A stretch of 56,176 nt of DNA from Sperchopsis tessellata (GCA_033557685.1 JAWQRN010000013.1:1-56176), one strand, 5' to 3'. Shown: positions 39,901-54,900, counted from the first letter of the stretch. A program made the numbers and translations. Notes: generated by a model not told the origin, from the sequence alone.

Positions 39901-42900
39901 ATTATTGTTGGACGTTTATCTACAATGTAGTTTTTTTTAAATTGTTTCAAAAGTATTTTTATTTTATTTGGTCTTTTACAATTTAGTTGTTACTCAAAAA
40001 TGTTTTGCTCAGTTGAAGTTCTTTTCAGGTAAACATTAATTTTCGTTATATCTGTTGATTAAAAATAATTGATATTTTCAAAAACTACTGAAATTTAATG
40101 AAGATTTAAAACTCACATAATGCCCATTATTTTTTTAAGAACTACTTAGAACTCAATGTAACTCCTACAAAGAATATCATAATTAATATGTGATTTTTAC
40201 AAGTATTACATATTACACACCCAAATTTAAAAAGAAAATTATCAGAGAGTAATAACTGTATTGTTTTATTTTATCTAGTTAAGTACCAATTTTATACCCC
40301 TATTATTATATGCACACCTGTAATACACTGATCCAAAATCACATTATGTTTGACTTGTCTCACCAATGCATGTTATTTGTTCTGTCCTATATGTGCTTGC
40401 CTGCTCCCTTCCATGAACCATCTACTCTCAATCGTACATACATGTGCACGCACTACAACAGACGTGGATCACAGCATGACATCCGTGAAACATCGCCTGA
40501 TAACTACGGTTCACTTGGTCGCAAGCAGAGGTATGTGTTTGTGTTGCACTGCTTTATCACTTTTGTTGTTTTTATGTTAATGTTTTTATGTTTTTTTGCT
40601 TAAGTGTATGTGTCTAAATTAGCATTTGTCTATTTGTGTTGTATATTTTGTTGTATGTTGCATTAACTCTTTTTTGTGAGAGTGAGTATATTTATTTGAC
40701 ATTTTATATTTTGGAGTTTTAAAGGTATTTTTTTTTTTCTATATTACTATCGGTATACATATAATATTACAAACACAGCTACATTAAGGTTTTTCATATA
40801 TTTCTCAAAGTTTTTGCAGTTTTTTCTACATGTGAAATGCTACAAATATAAAACATACTAATATTAAGTTTTTAATTAAGAAAAAACTAATAGCTTTCTT
40901 CTGATTTCATACCTAACTGATGAAATGAAGAAATATCTTACAATCCTTGTCAAATGTAAGAAAATCCTTTCTGGGGATTTGTTTATTTCTATCATAGAAG
41001 GTCTTACAATTGGTACACCTGAACTTTGACAGTTGATTGTGGTTATGTTTGAGTTTACAACTCTGTCATTCTGCGACGTTTGTGTTCTGTCATAGCTGCC
41101 ATTTAATCATAAAAAAGTATACCATTCAACAACGCATTGTAAAAATTTATTATCAAAATTCTTCCTCTGTTCGCCATACGTTCCGCGAGCTACGTGGAAT
41201 TTATGGTCGACATGACTGTCCTACCAAGAGCGCAATTCAACAACTAATCGCAAAATTGATCTAGCAGTACCTGTGCGTCTCCAATACTTTCGATCAAACA
41301 AGAATATTGCTGTTGTTTCTGAAAGTGTGCACGAGAACCGAAACCTCTCAGTTTTTCGTCATTCACAAGAAGTTGGCCTTTCCGCGACTTCAACTTGGCG
41401 AATTTAGCGGAAAGACTTGGGCCTTCATCCATACAAGATTCAATTTACTCACGAATTAAAGCCAAAAGACCATGGTGCTCGTCGGACGTTCGCTGACTGG
41501 ATCCTCGAGCAGTTGGTAACGAATTCCAATTTTGGCGAAAAAATCATCTTCAGTGACGAAGCATATTTTTGGCTAAATGGCTTCGTAAAAAAACAAAATT
41601 GTCAGATATGGGACGATGCCAATCCACAACAGTTCCAGGAGCTTCTTTTGTATCCAGAAAAACTCGCAGTTAAGTATGGATTTTGGTCGGATGGCGTCAT
41701 CAGGCCTTGCTGCTTCAGAGACTGTGACTGGCAAAGGTGGGAGAGGTATCGAGAGATGATGACAACCAATTTTTTTTGCCAGAATTGGATGAAATGGCCA
41801 TAGATGACATGTGTTTCCAGCAAGATGGCGCTATGTGCCACTCAGCGGGTGATACAGTGGAATTATTGAGGGAAAAGTTTCCAGATCGCGTTATTTTGAA
41901 AAGAGGTGACATCAATTGGCCAACGACCTGGAGAACAACATCATTTGAACCATTGCTGAAATCCAGCCCGATTTATGCCGAAAAGTCATCACAAATTGGG
42001 TCTCTCGGATCAACTCATGCAAACGAAGCCGTGGCGGCCATTTGAACGATGTTATCTTTAAAACATAATGGCATTGAATGTGCTTCAATTCTCAATAAAG
42101 ATTTCCTCCTTACCTCTTTTAATTCAACTTAAAAGATCATGCGTTCTTATTGGAAGACTAGTTATAATGGTAGATAAAATGAAAAGTATATGTGTTAACT
42201 CTTTTTATGGCAATATTTCATGACCTTATAATCACATGGACGTGTACTGACAAATTTCTGGTTTTGAAATTAAAACTTTGAAACTGCATTATGTTTATTT
42301 TTATTCAAATTTCCAATATTGACGTTCAAGTCTTGTATCTCAAAAGTAGAAACTTATCAATTACAACCCTGTGAAGCTAGAACTAAATTTATTTCGACAA
42401 CTATTCAAAAATAAATTACTGTGAACTATCAAATGGTTTATAACAATTACATACATACATTACTAGAAAACCAAAATAAATACATAATTTCTTCATATAG
42501 AGCGCAAATTACTGAATTGAAACATTAGACATAATTATAAAGATAAATTGTAAATGCAAAATTTTGGTTATAATAAGGAACACTATCTTTAAAGAGGTAA
42601 CAATTTTTAAAATCTGTTGATGAAAACTTTCCATAGGTGCAGTTTCAAATATTAAAAATACATATTCAATATAAGTAGAATTACATAATTCAATTTAAAT
42701 TGTGTGTATTTACGAAAGAAATTGTAAATAAAAAGTTGAAAGCCAGTAAATTTAATTACGAAGCAAAATAAATATATTAGCAAAAGTTTTTGATGCTAAT
42801 TTTCTAGAATATTAAGTTTTTAACGAAGGGGTCATACTTTTTGTTATAACATTATTAAGTCGAACGCTTTGACAATAAGAAAAAACATAAAATTAGGGCT

Positions 42901-45900
42901 TTCAGTTAAAAAAACATATTTTTTAAAATGTATATATTTTTGTTTTGTTTCAACTACCTTATCAAAGAAAAAGGAAAATAGTATCTACTGATTTTAGTTT
43001 GTTTACTGGCTTGTGATTTCATTTATAAATTTTTGTTTTTTGTTTGTAAATAACTTGTTGCATGCTTTGCTTATGTGTACTTTGCTTATTTTTAGCTTCA
43101 AAGGATCTCGCGACCTTTATCCTGCCCACCGAGGAAGGTTAGACATCTTTTTGTATATTACAAAAACAATTGCGTGCACTCATTTTAACTTAGAATAATG
43201 TGTTTATAAATACTAACAACGCACTAGACTTACACTTCACAAAATTCATCTTATTTGCCTTTGATTTTACAAATTTAATTTTGTGTTTTTTACATTTTTT
43301 ACAACTTTTTTGCTGTTTTGTTATATGTTGTTAATTTTTGTCACTATATTTTGTTGCTTCTTTTGTAATTTAAGGGGTTGCAACTAATTGTTATACATTT
43401 GTTTATTTACATCTACTACAACATTTATGTTCATTAACTTTTGGTGGTTTTTATTAAATTATTTTAGCAAAATGCAGTTAACAAAATCGTCAAAAGTGTA
43501 TTTATAGTTAATTTTATCAGTTAAATAGAGCATTTCTTTTTTGCAAATGCTCACTCCATAAGTGTTAGTAGATTACCTAGAGCAATGTATGCTAAAAGTC
43601 CTGATATAGACCAAAGGCGGCCGATAGACATGGCGCCCAATATAGGCAGAAATGATGTACTACATGAGGCTTACACAGAAATGTAGCCCAATGTAGCATA
43701 CTTTCATTAAACAGAAAGAAGATATATTCAATAGATACAGTACAAAAAATATATTTAAGCATTTGAAGAGATGTGTTTAAAATTGAACTTCATAATCAAT
43801 GTCTATTATGTTGAAATACATTTATTTTATATGCAAAAAATGTTAACAGCGGTGTTATTAGATTGCACAGAAGGGAAGTATTTGTTAGTTTTTTTTATTA
43901 TGTATGCAAAAGTATTGAATATATATGAGCATCGAATGAAGTATCTTTAGTTTTTCTATTATTACTGACGATTTACATTTTGTTGGCTGCATTTTGTAGT
44001 GAGTAGTAAATTTAGTTGTCTGAGTGTGCTCTGCATGTTTTGCTATTGTTAACAGCCGCAGCAGTCCTGGCAGGGAACTCAGTCCAGATCCACAATTGCC
44101 CCATTATGGGCCAAGATTTCCGGCGGCCGGCAGGTTAGACAATACATTCAGCATACATACACTGTTACATAGTGTTAAGTATACTTAATACATAAACTCC
44201 TGTAATTTTTCATAAAACGAACATGTGGTTTGGGACAGATTTTAAATTAGGCTGGTAATCAGACTTTTGTTTAAATTTTTTCATACCTACATAGCTTTTA
44301 ACTGTAAGCTTTTCATCAAAACACCAACTTAACTGAAGTGTTTTTTTTTTCACTGTTAGCCGTTCTTGTACATGTCAGTTCTTTTTTAGTATTATGTTTT
44401 ATAGTATTTAGAAACTGCAATAATTGTTTTTGTTTCTTTTAGTTTATTACTTTTTTTGCTATAGTTGTTTACGTTTTATATTTTGTTGTTTAATTTAAAG
44501 TGTGTTTTTGCCAATTTTGGTGTATTCTGAACATGAATATCGTATTATGTTGGTTTTTTAATTTGGAAACATGCTGCTATAAAATTTATATGTCAGCTGT
44601 TTGCAGAATCCAAATTTATCTAAGATTAGTTAGCAACCAGGAGTGATCACATGCCATAAATGCAAAGGGAAAATTGGTCACGATAATAAATGTTACAATA
44701 AAGTTATTTCGTTGAATAAAAGTTATAAGCTCAATTGTCAATTTAAAATCATATTTATTGTCGCAAAATTACAAATACTCATATGCAAAAATAATAAATG
44801 AGAGAAATTTTAAACAATTTATATTATCAAATATTACAGCCTCATATTTCCACCCAGAAAAAATTTTAATTTTCTTTATTATTAGGTACTTTTTCATTGA
44901 TTAATTGGTGTTTTGGTTTAAGACTTTTGCTTTTATCAGTCATTACATAAATTATACACAAATTTGGACATAAAATTAAAACGACACAAAGTTACACTTC
45001 TAAAAAAATTCTTCTGTCCCAAATTCCAAAAAAGCTTTGACATATTTTTAATTCCTTTCTTTAATGTAGTGCTGAACCAGAATTCAAATCACAAAGAGTC
45101 AAGCTCTTGTGGGATAAGTGGCGTCATGTATGGATGTTATCATGGGAAAGACAACGCGAACTATATAACCATTTGGCTTATCTGAAAGAAAAGGAGAGAG
45201 CAGATAATTTCTCATGGGACGATTGGAGAAAGAGGGTAAGTTTTTCTTTATTGGTTCATCAATTACTAACAATTTTATGTAATTCATATTGCAAGTAGCA
45301 TACTACCATCACTATCCTGCATCACGTCTATCCACTGGGTCCAATTTCTGCTGTCGATAATTTTAGTAACTATATAATTTCATTCAACTCCCATGATATT
45401 CTAGCAGATGTTCGATTGGATATATGACTTGATATATATATTCCTAACATTTCCTTAACATTAAATCATAGAATCATAGTTTTCTTTGACTTGTTTTGAA
45501 GTTTTTTGTTAAGATTCTACTCGGTCCATCCAGTTCTATCACTTATCTTAGTTACTTAAATGATTAAAACTGCTCCTTTGGCTAACCATTTTTCTTTTAA
45601 TCATCACACTTGCCAGAGGCTTATTTACCAACTTTTTCTTTTTTTTAACTATAATTTATAAATATATCAATATTTATTTTCTTACTTTTCATTAGCTCCA
45701 AGTAATAAGCCACTTATATCATTACTTTTAATTTTTCTGTAGTCAACCTTCAATCATTTCAGTTCCTATTTAACTATCCGGAAACAAGGCAACAAATGGA
45801 AAAGTGTGTTATTCTGGCCTACTAGTTATATGAGATAGCGGAAATAAAATAACTTTATTAATGTTCAAAAAATTATTTTTGTTAACTGATATATCACAAT

Positions 45901-48900
45901 TTAATCTTACATCAAAATTGAAAAATGTAATAAAATGCAACATAAAAACAGACATTTTAAGAATGCAATATAATGTAGAGCATTCAGACATTAACATCAA
46001 GCAGCCTCTCCACACTATTCAAATACTTGTCGCAGCTTTTGTCATCATTACAAAACAAATTCATTTAGTACTAATCCTCAATTGCTAATTGTATTTTTTA
46101 AACATCTGAAAAACATTCTATAACTCATTATGTAAGAGCTTAATCAGGAAATGAATCTTGGTTAGGATATCTACAGTTTTAATAATGTAGTAGTTCTACC
46201 AACCTAACAAACCACAGATGTTTGTTGAAGCAACCACTCAAATCATATGCAATGCTCGCTGCAATCATTCCTATTTTCACAAATGAACAAGAGACTGAAA
46301 AATATACAGAGAAGGCAATGTTAAAATCGTCATCGCAATTACATGTACAGCTTGTCTTTGAAACCTAAACAGATACCTTGCAGAGGGAGCAGTCCAAGAT
46401 GGCTGGTTTGAATCAGTGAAAAATAACACAATCATTGTTTCAATGGTCAGTGAGGATTTCAAGCTAAATGTCTAGTCAAGAAAGAATCCAGTGAATTTCT
46501 AAAAAAAATTAATACCACCCCTAAGTCAAACATCTTAATTGCTTGCACCTACTGATGTGTTTATTCCTTTATTTTAACTAAAATCTTTACAAAAACAAGT
46601 CCAAATAGTCACATTTGTGCCAATATTTGTCTGTTAGAAAGGAAGACAGCAAAAGATGCGGAACTTTAGCCTTAATGATCTTAACATTAATGCCTGAGGT
46701 TTCACAGGGTCACACAGTGGTGGTAGACAAGGCAGCAAATTGACAATTCTTCTGGTTAGCTGTAAAGCAATAAAATTATTTATTTTGAGAATTTCAATCT
46801 AAAATGTAGCACCTATTACCACATCATCAGTTTGAATACTCCTAAAATTTCAATATAACAAACATGTATGAGCTTTTCTTTTATGCTAAAAATACCAAAT
46901 AACATAACATCTTAGATCTTACTCGCCATTACTGTCTGGTAGTTCTAAAATGTTGTTTCTAATAGTGATTATTTATTTTAATAATATCTTAAATTTAATT
47001 ATATTTGTTTTGTTTCCAGTTCTTGAAATTCATGAATCACAAAAAATCAAGGCTGACAGATCTCTTCCGTAAAATGGACAAAGATAATAATGGACTTATT
47101 CCAAGAGACGATTTCATCGATGGCATTATCAAAACCAGTAAGTGAACATTTCCATTATTACTATTTATGTAGCGCAACTTATGCATTTAAGCTTGTCTTA
47201 TTTTAATTTTGTTGACTTAACCATTTTTTTTCTCTACCAGAATTTGACACATCCCGCCTTGAAATGAAGGAAGTAGCTGACATGTTTGACCGCAACAACC
47301 GTGGTTTAATAGACTGGAAAGAATTCATTGCAGCTCTCCGACCTGATTGGGAAGAAAAGAAAGCTCCCGACTGCGAAGCCCAAAAGATTCACGATGAGGT
47401 TAAGAGGCTCGTGATGCTGTGTACTTGCAGACAGAAATTCAGAGTTTTCCAAGTTGGAGAAGGCAAATATAGAGTATGTTTTTGATTTTAATTTTTGCTT
47501 TTTGTTTGTACTAAAAATATTTTGTTTTTCTACAGTTCGGGGACAGTCAAAAGTTACGCCTTGTCCGTATCTTACGTAGTACTGTTATGGTACGCGTAGG
47601 TGGTGGCTGGGTAGCTTTAGACGAGTTCTTAGTGAAGAACGATCCATGCAGAGGTATGTAGTTTTTTTTTTATTAAATTTTTTTTTATAAATATTTCAAC
47701 AAATAACTGAGTGGATATATCAAAGCATTATTTTACTTATCACATTAAAAAGAACTTATAAAATTTAGCAAATTAATTATTTTAATTTTGATTTGATATT
47801 ATTTTTTCATGGTTATTAACATTATTTATATTTATATCTTTTACATATTTTATTCTTAAAATTTTTGACATTTGAATGTAAAATCTAACAGCCAATATAT
47901 GTTATTTTATTTTTCTTTGTCAGTGACTATTGTTTGTTGTTTGGTACTGGTTAAATTTTTATAAATGCTAAAAATGTAAGTTTCATAACGTTCTAAATAA
48001 ATTATTTTTATTATTAATGAATAGTGTGCTAATTTTTATATTTTTTTAAAAAAATGAATAAATAGTTTATAAAAGTAAATAACTAAATCTAAAATTAAAT
48101 TATGTTTATTTTTAAATTTAAAAATACTGCTTTGATTTGACTGTATTTTATAGAAGAAAATGCAACACAATTCTATTTTACACATATATTTGTCACACAT
48201 TTACATCATACAACACATTTACAAAAATTGGGTGGATCACAATTAATATTTATTTAATGAATCGTCTAATATTATAACCCCATTAAAATTCTACAACAAT
48301 ACCAGCTTAACCCTTTACCTCTTTTCAGTAATAAATTTATATTATTTGTAAATAACAAAAATTCCTTTCTCACAATTAAAAAGTTCTTAACTTATTAACT
48401 GTCTCTCCTGAGGAATTATCTTCGTGTTAAGCATAACGCTTATGCTTTTCGTTTTTATAATCATTATTATTAATTACTTTGTCACCGTTAATATATCATC
48501 AAATGTCTCATATTGTCTATAATAATACATCAGTGAATGTTTATAAAAGCAATCTCAAATAATTAATTTGTTATTAACTTATATAAATAATTTGTTCAAC
48601 ATATCAACTATGTAGTTGACAACCCAAAATGTTATATTTTTATATGGATTGTTATTTTTTTTTAATTTTAAAATAATTTTATTTATCGAAATATTACATC
48701 AAGTTTCTCAATGTATTTTATTCATATTTAATATTTTTTTTTTAGTATTTAGTTTAATTAAACTTTAAGACAAAGTAATATAGTTTAAAAAATAACCAGT
48801 ACAAATTAAATTTAAAAAAATAGCAAACCACATACACATGATAAAAAATAACAATTATTTATATATTTAAACAGCATAACTATTTCGTTAAACTTTTATA

Positions 48901-51900
48901 TAAATTAGTAAACAAGTAATGTTTTATGAAAAAATTTCTTGTCTTTATAGTTTTTGAGATTGCTTCAGTAATATGCTTACGAATGCAACTTACTAATTGA
49001 AAATTGTTTGTTTTTTTTCCTACCACTAATATCCCTGAATTTTGCGATTGTTTGGTTTGATTTGTTTTAACTTTATTGCTGCATTCGTTTGGTTTTTTTA
49101 ACAACGAAATACCTCCTTTGAATGTTTTTAACAATGATTTTTGATGTTGTGTTGTGTTGGTCATACTTAAGTTATGTTAGTATTACCCATACCCGACCCT
49201 CAAAAACCCGAACAGCACGAGCCTTGGTGCCCACTTGGTAAGCCTGCATGGATGTTGTTAGCGATTATATGGTTTGTTCAAATATCACAGATACTTTTAA
49301 ATATATAAGAAAAATAAATATTTTATTACAATTGACCTTAGATGGAGCTGTGAAGTACACTTAAGTTTAACTTCAAACATTATAGGTTTTCTGGGCTGCC
49401 AGCTTTTATGCTTTCATTGCCTGAACAGAGTTCATGTAAATCCTGAAATTTGTATTTTTTTAATAATCTCAAAAACGTGAGCTTGTTGAACTGTAAAACA
49501 TGACATCCGCCGCTATGGTTATTTTCATGTCATACTGTATCAATAGTCATACATCAATATTCATAAGTTTTCCCAGGAAACCACAGAGCTCTCTACTACT
49601 AATACACATAGTCGTGCTGTAAACATTTCCGATATTTTATTATTACTTAGGAGAGAATAACTACAGAAAATTAATATAACTTTTTTTATAAGTTAGATAT
49701 TCTTATAATAGACTTTTAAATAATAGAGATATATAAACAAAGGTAATAAAAATCAACAGCGTTCTTAAGTATAAATTAATGTTTTTTTTTTGTATATGTT
49801 TTTATCTATTTTGAACATGTTTGTGATGTTTGAGCAGATGATGTATTTAGGTTGAGGTTTATACTTTGCGTGTTGATTTTTAATTTGGTGCATGGTTACA
49901 CGGTACAACACGAAACACAAAGAATATGGTACACACATCACTTGTAGCTATGTAGTTGTATTTTACTTTTTTTTATTAGTCCCAAAAAACACACTGTATT
50001 TGTAGTGCACGTGTTATCACAGTGCAAAACGGTCATGGTGTGCTTTTATCTTAGTTCATTATGGATTTCTGTAAATAATTTTTTTTTTTAATTTTTATTT
50101 TCAAATTTTTTCACTTTTTTTTTTCGATAGTAGTTGTAATAAAAATGTATTATTTACAGAACTCCACGTATTTTTTTTTTAAATGCAAATTAGGAACAAT
50201 TTTTTTTGTACCTTTAAGTCTGTAGATTTTAGTTTTAGAAGATTTTTTTATACCAATTGGTTGTGGGGTATTGCCTCTATTAAATAAAAAGCAAAACATT
50301 TTAGTAGGACATAATTATATTAGAGGAATGCCTATTAGAATTTGTAATAAAAAGCAAAAAAAAAATAGTGATGCAATATTAACAGCACAAATTACAATTT
50401 TTGTTGATCATAAATGGGAATAAGTATTATAAATTTATAAAAGTAGAACTACAATAGAATTGAGTTATTGGACTTCCACGGCCACAGTAAATATCTTCAT
50501 GTTTTCCGGGAGATAACTGTGTGCTGGCTTTTATTTTTGCCAACATTTTGTCCACCGTTGCTGGGGACATTATCAAGACATGTAGCTCTTAAAAGTGCTA
50601 CTTACAGATTGCCATATAGTGCCCACTGCAGGTGTCGACCAGCTCTAAAAAGTGCTAAGCATAGAATGATATGTAGCTCTCAGAAGTGCTAGTCATAGAA
50701 TAATATAATTAGCCCTTTTAAGAGCTACATGTCTTGATAATGTCCCCTGCAACGGTGAACAAAACATCGGCAAACAAAAATGCTAACACATGGTTCTCTC
50801 CTCGAAAACTTGAAGATACAATAGAATTGCTTTAAGTAGTGAAACAATTTAAATATGTATTTGTTGGGTTAGCTTCAGAATGAGAAAATAGTTTCATTAC
50901 AACACTAGAAACCATTAAAAACCTCACAGTTGTTTTAGAATCAAAGTATTTATAAGAATTTACTAGAATATGACAACAACTTTCTTTAATTAATAGTATG
51001 ATAAAACTTTGATTTGCCGAAAGACTAAAGAGGGATGTAAAATGCAAATGTCCAATAAATCCAAATGTATATAAAATAGCAAGTTTACATAAATAGTCAA
51101 TAGTCTATTACGAATTTGAACCACAATATGACCAGTTTAAACATTTTATATATCAGTTTTATATATATTCGAGACTATATGTAAAATATAAGCGCCAAAT
51201 AACTTGGGGAAGAGCCAAATTTCATATATCATAGGTCCGAGAAATTTTGTCCATTAAATCCAAAAACTGTTAAATCGAAAGTCAACTTTAAATATGCAAA
51301 TTACATCAATCAGATCACATTGACAAATCACTGTTTTGTACATCATCAAAATGACAGAGGCCATTGTCGCTTTGATTTCATTTATTGTTTTTAGTAGTAT
51401 TTTTTTAACAGAAATAAAATTTTGGTTGTGGTTGGAAAATTATCCTGTTTCAAAAAAATCAGTGAACTCTTTTAATTTAAATTTTTTTCGAAAATGTTTA
51501 ACAAAACCTATATCAAATTTGCCTCTAACATTTTTGTGGTAAGATTTGTGCCGTATTTGAAGAAAATGTAAATAAAATCTAAAATACTTGACCTTAATTT
51601 TTATTATTTCATTTTCAGAAACACTTATCTTACCACAAAACTGCTACCAGCAATTTTGGTGTACAATTTGCTAAGCATACTTAAAAAGACAATAATTTGT
51701 CAGCTTTCCAGGTTTTCTCCAGAAAAAGATTAACTTTACTATTGAAACCTACACCCCTGACTTCACAACAAAAGTTTAATTCTGGCCAAAACATGCCATT
51801 TAAAACATTACATCAACTTTTAGAAAAACTTAATTTATGTTCGAGACATATATGTGTATATGAACTTTTCTGCATAAACCCTAGGAATTATTTCGCACTT

Positions 51901-54900
51901 ATTTGGGACTAGCCTCTATAATTGATTTTCAGATTATTGAGTTATGTAAGGAAATTGAAATTCATCATTATAACTTCAATAATCGGAGTAATGCAATTGT
52001 CAATAGGCCTTTTAATTTGAAGAATGAAATAGGTTTACAAGTCTTCCTATACGGTGCATGGTATTCGTACCTCACTGGTGTCTTTATAATTTGTTAATTC
52101 GATGAGGAAATGTTCCAAATTAGTATCTAGTATAATCACATACTTTAGAAATAAATCTTGCGTATCTGAATTTCTGTCCATTTAATCTCCTCATAAACTG
52201 TCCTCAAAATTATATGTTTTTCAATGTCTTCATTTTTTTCTCTTAAGTTTAGGAAAGTTACATCGTTGAGTTCAAGACATGTGAGGTCACACTAAGGTAT
52301 TTAACTAAGTGTTATTGGGCATTATTCAGACTTTTTACACCACTTGTATACAATTTAATCAGTATTGCTCTATTTCCAGTTTACACAGGCAAGTCAGTTC
52401 ATACTGCTGATTTTAATAAAAAAATTTGTCTTTGTGATTTTATAAATTAAAAATATTTCTTTTTTAGTTCTATATTTTGGACGAATAGAGTATGTATGTA
52501 ATTCAGTACGTATCCTACCCTACGGCCACAGTAAATATATTCAGATTTTTCTAAGAGATAACCGTGTGTTGGCTTTTGTTTTTGCCAATGTTTTATCCAC
52601 CGTTGCAGGAGACATTATCAAGACATGTAACTCTTAAAAGTACTAATTATAATAATAGAATAACATGTAGTTCTCACAAGTGCTAGTCGAGCTGGTCGGT
52701 ACCTAAACTAGCACTTTTCAGAGCTACATGGCATTCTAAAATTAATACTTTTAAGAGCTACATGTCTTGATAATATCCCCTGCAACGGCGGATAAAAAGT
52801 TGGCAAAAACAAAAGCTAACACACGGTTATCTCCCGGAAAACCTGAAGAGAACGTATGTGTTAAAAAAGAGTGGTAATAAAACACATACCAGCCTAACCC
52901 CTCATATGAGTGTTTCTCTTTTCGGGCTATTTGGTTAGCCTTTACTAACATTACTAGCTCTTTGCAGAAATTTTTTACCTGTATGTCATTATCATTTCTC
53001 CCCCTTGAGTCCAAGACATTTAACAAATTTAAGTGTTTAATATAATCAAATATGCCTTAAAGTAAGACCAATATAGAAATTGTTTCTTTAATTCTGACTC
53101 TTTAATAGACGTACTCTCACTTGAACAAAACATCTCTCATGCCTAATTCTACTCGGAAACCAAACAACTGCCCTTCACTAATATCAGCTTCCTATTTTTA
53201 CAGAATCTTTTTGTAAAGTGTTGGATTATCTGAAAGTACGTGCGAATTCAAAAAATATCAAAAATATATTTGCTTAAATTTTATCATGCATACACCAGCC
53301 ATATGTTTTATTAATTTGTTATGAAATATTCGGTCATATTTATTCTGATACGCAATATAGTGTAACCTTAAAAATAGTTTAGTTGTGTAAATCATTTTAA
53401 AAATGAGGCGTCAAAAATTACATTTTAAACACAATGCTGTTTAATTATACAACAAGGTAAAAATGCTTCACAAATGCCAAAAAGATGTCTTGTTTATGGA
53501 GAGAATATTTTAACAAAATGAACAATGCAAAAATGGTTTGCTAGTTTTAATGTCAGAGATTTTAGCCTTAAGGATCAAGAATGCTCTGATCCACCATCAG
53601 CCACTGAAGACAAATAGAGTAATGTGTTATTATAAGAAAACCTATGATATATTGTGAGAGAATTGGCAGAAGATCTGAATATATTCAAAACTACCATCCA
53701 TGAGCATTTAGTAAAATTTGGATACACACATAACTACAATATCTGGGTTTCACAAGAATTGACATATTGAAACTTAGTGAACTGTGTTTGTTTGATATTC
53801 TTTATGCCGTCGCAATGAAAACGTGCTATTTTTTTAACATTTTTTTGTAACAATTGATAAAAATTGGATTGCCTATAACAACATAGTTAGAAAAAAATCT
53901 GGGAAAAGAGGTGATCCACCATTAACCACTGCTAAAACTGGTCTTCATCCAGGAAAGGTAATGTTATACTATTACCAAACGGTGAATCCATAAATTCTAA
54001 CAAATGTTGTTCACAACTAGGTAACTTACAGGCCGCTAAAGAATAAAAATGTACCGAATTGCACCACAGAAATGTAGTTGTCTTTAAATACGATAATACA
54101 AGACCGCATGTTTTTGTGGCCGTCCGCCAGAAATTATTGGATTTTGAATGGAAACACGATATATTTAAAATGAGTTTTAGGAATGGCCCATCAGATGTAT
54201 TAAACAAAATATCATACAAAACTTATATTATTATTTGTAAATATATTAAAACTATATTTATTTTAAGTCTTTCATAATAACAAAAATATTAAAAAAATTG
54301 CGAAATATGTATTATATTCTCGTAAACTTCAAAATTTTAACATTTAGATAGATTTTACTGCATTATACTAGAAGCACTATATTGAATGACTGAATATTAT
54401 GGCAAGATAGCACAAGATTTTTTTATGCAGAAATAATTTTGAAAGATCTCTCCGGTATCCAACAATTTCTACTCACAGATTTATTGTATTTGGTTACCAA
54501 ATAAGTTCTGTTGGTTTCTGATATTAATAATTCAAACAATATTATTTTATTTAAAAGTTTTATTCGTCAAAATATGCACCGTTTTCATTCAACAACCCTT
54601 TCCGATCATGATACAAGTTTATGACTACCATATCTGTATATTTCCCAGATATTTCACCAAGGAACTAGCATTGTATTTTGGCTTTGTATAATCACATTCG
54701 CAATAAAAACTGTAATAATCAAATTGATATTAAAGATGCAGTAACCAAATTTTAAACCAAACTTGAAGACGAATAATTTTATAAAAATGCTACTTATTAG
54801 CTTGTGTCAAGATGGGAAAGGGTCAGGGTCATTAAAGGTAACTGTGTATCATTTGATGAATAAAATTTCCTTATAAAAATAATATTACTTTATTATTGAT

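Noticed and set aside
41030..42100. A working transposase gene fused into shot
   Set aside because: Several frameshifts and a deletion of the third catalytic region; it lies in an intron and is not in phase with the neighbouring exons.
51336..52097. Several 64-71-codon plus-strand frames between the fold-back elements
   Set aside because: Low-complexity AT-rich translations with no family match and no splice support.
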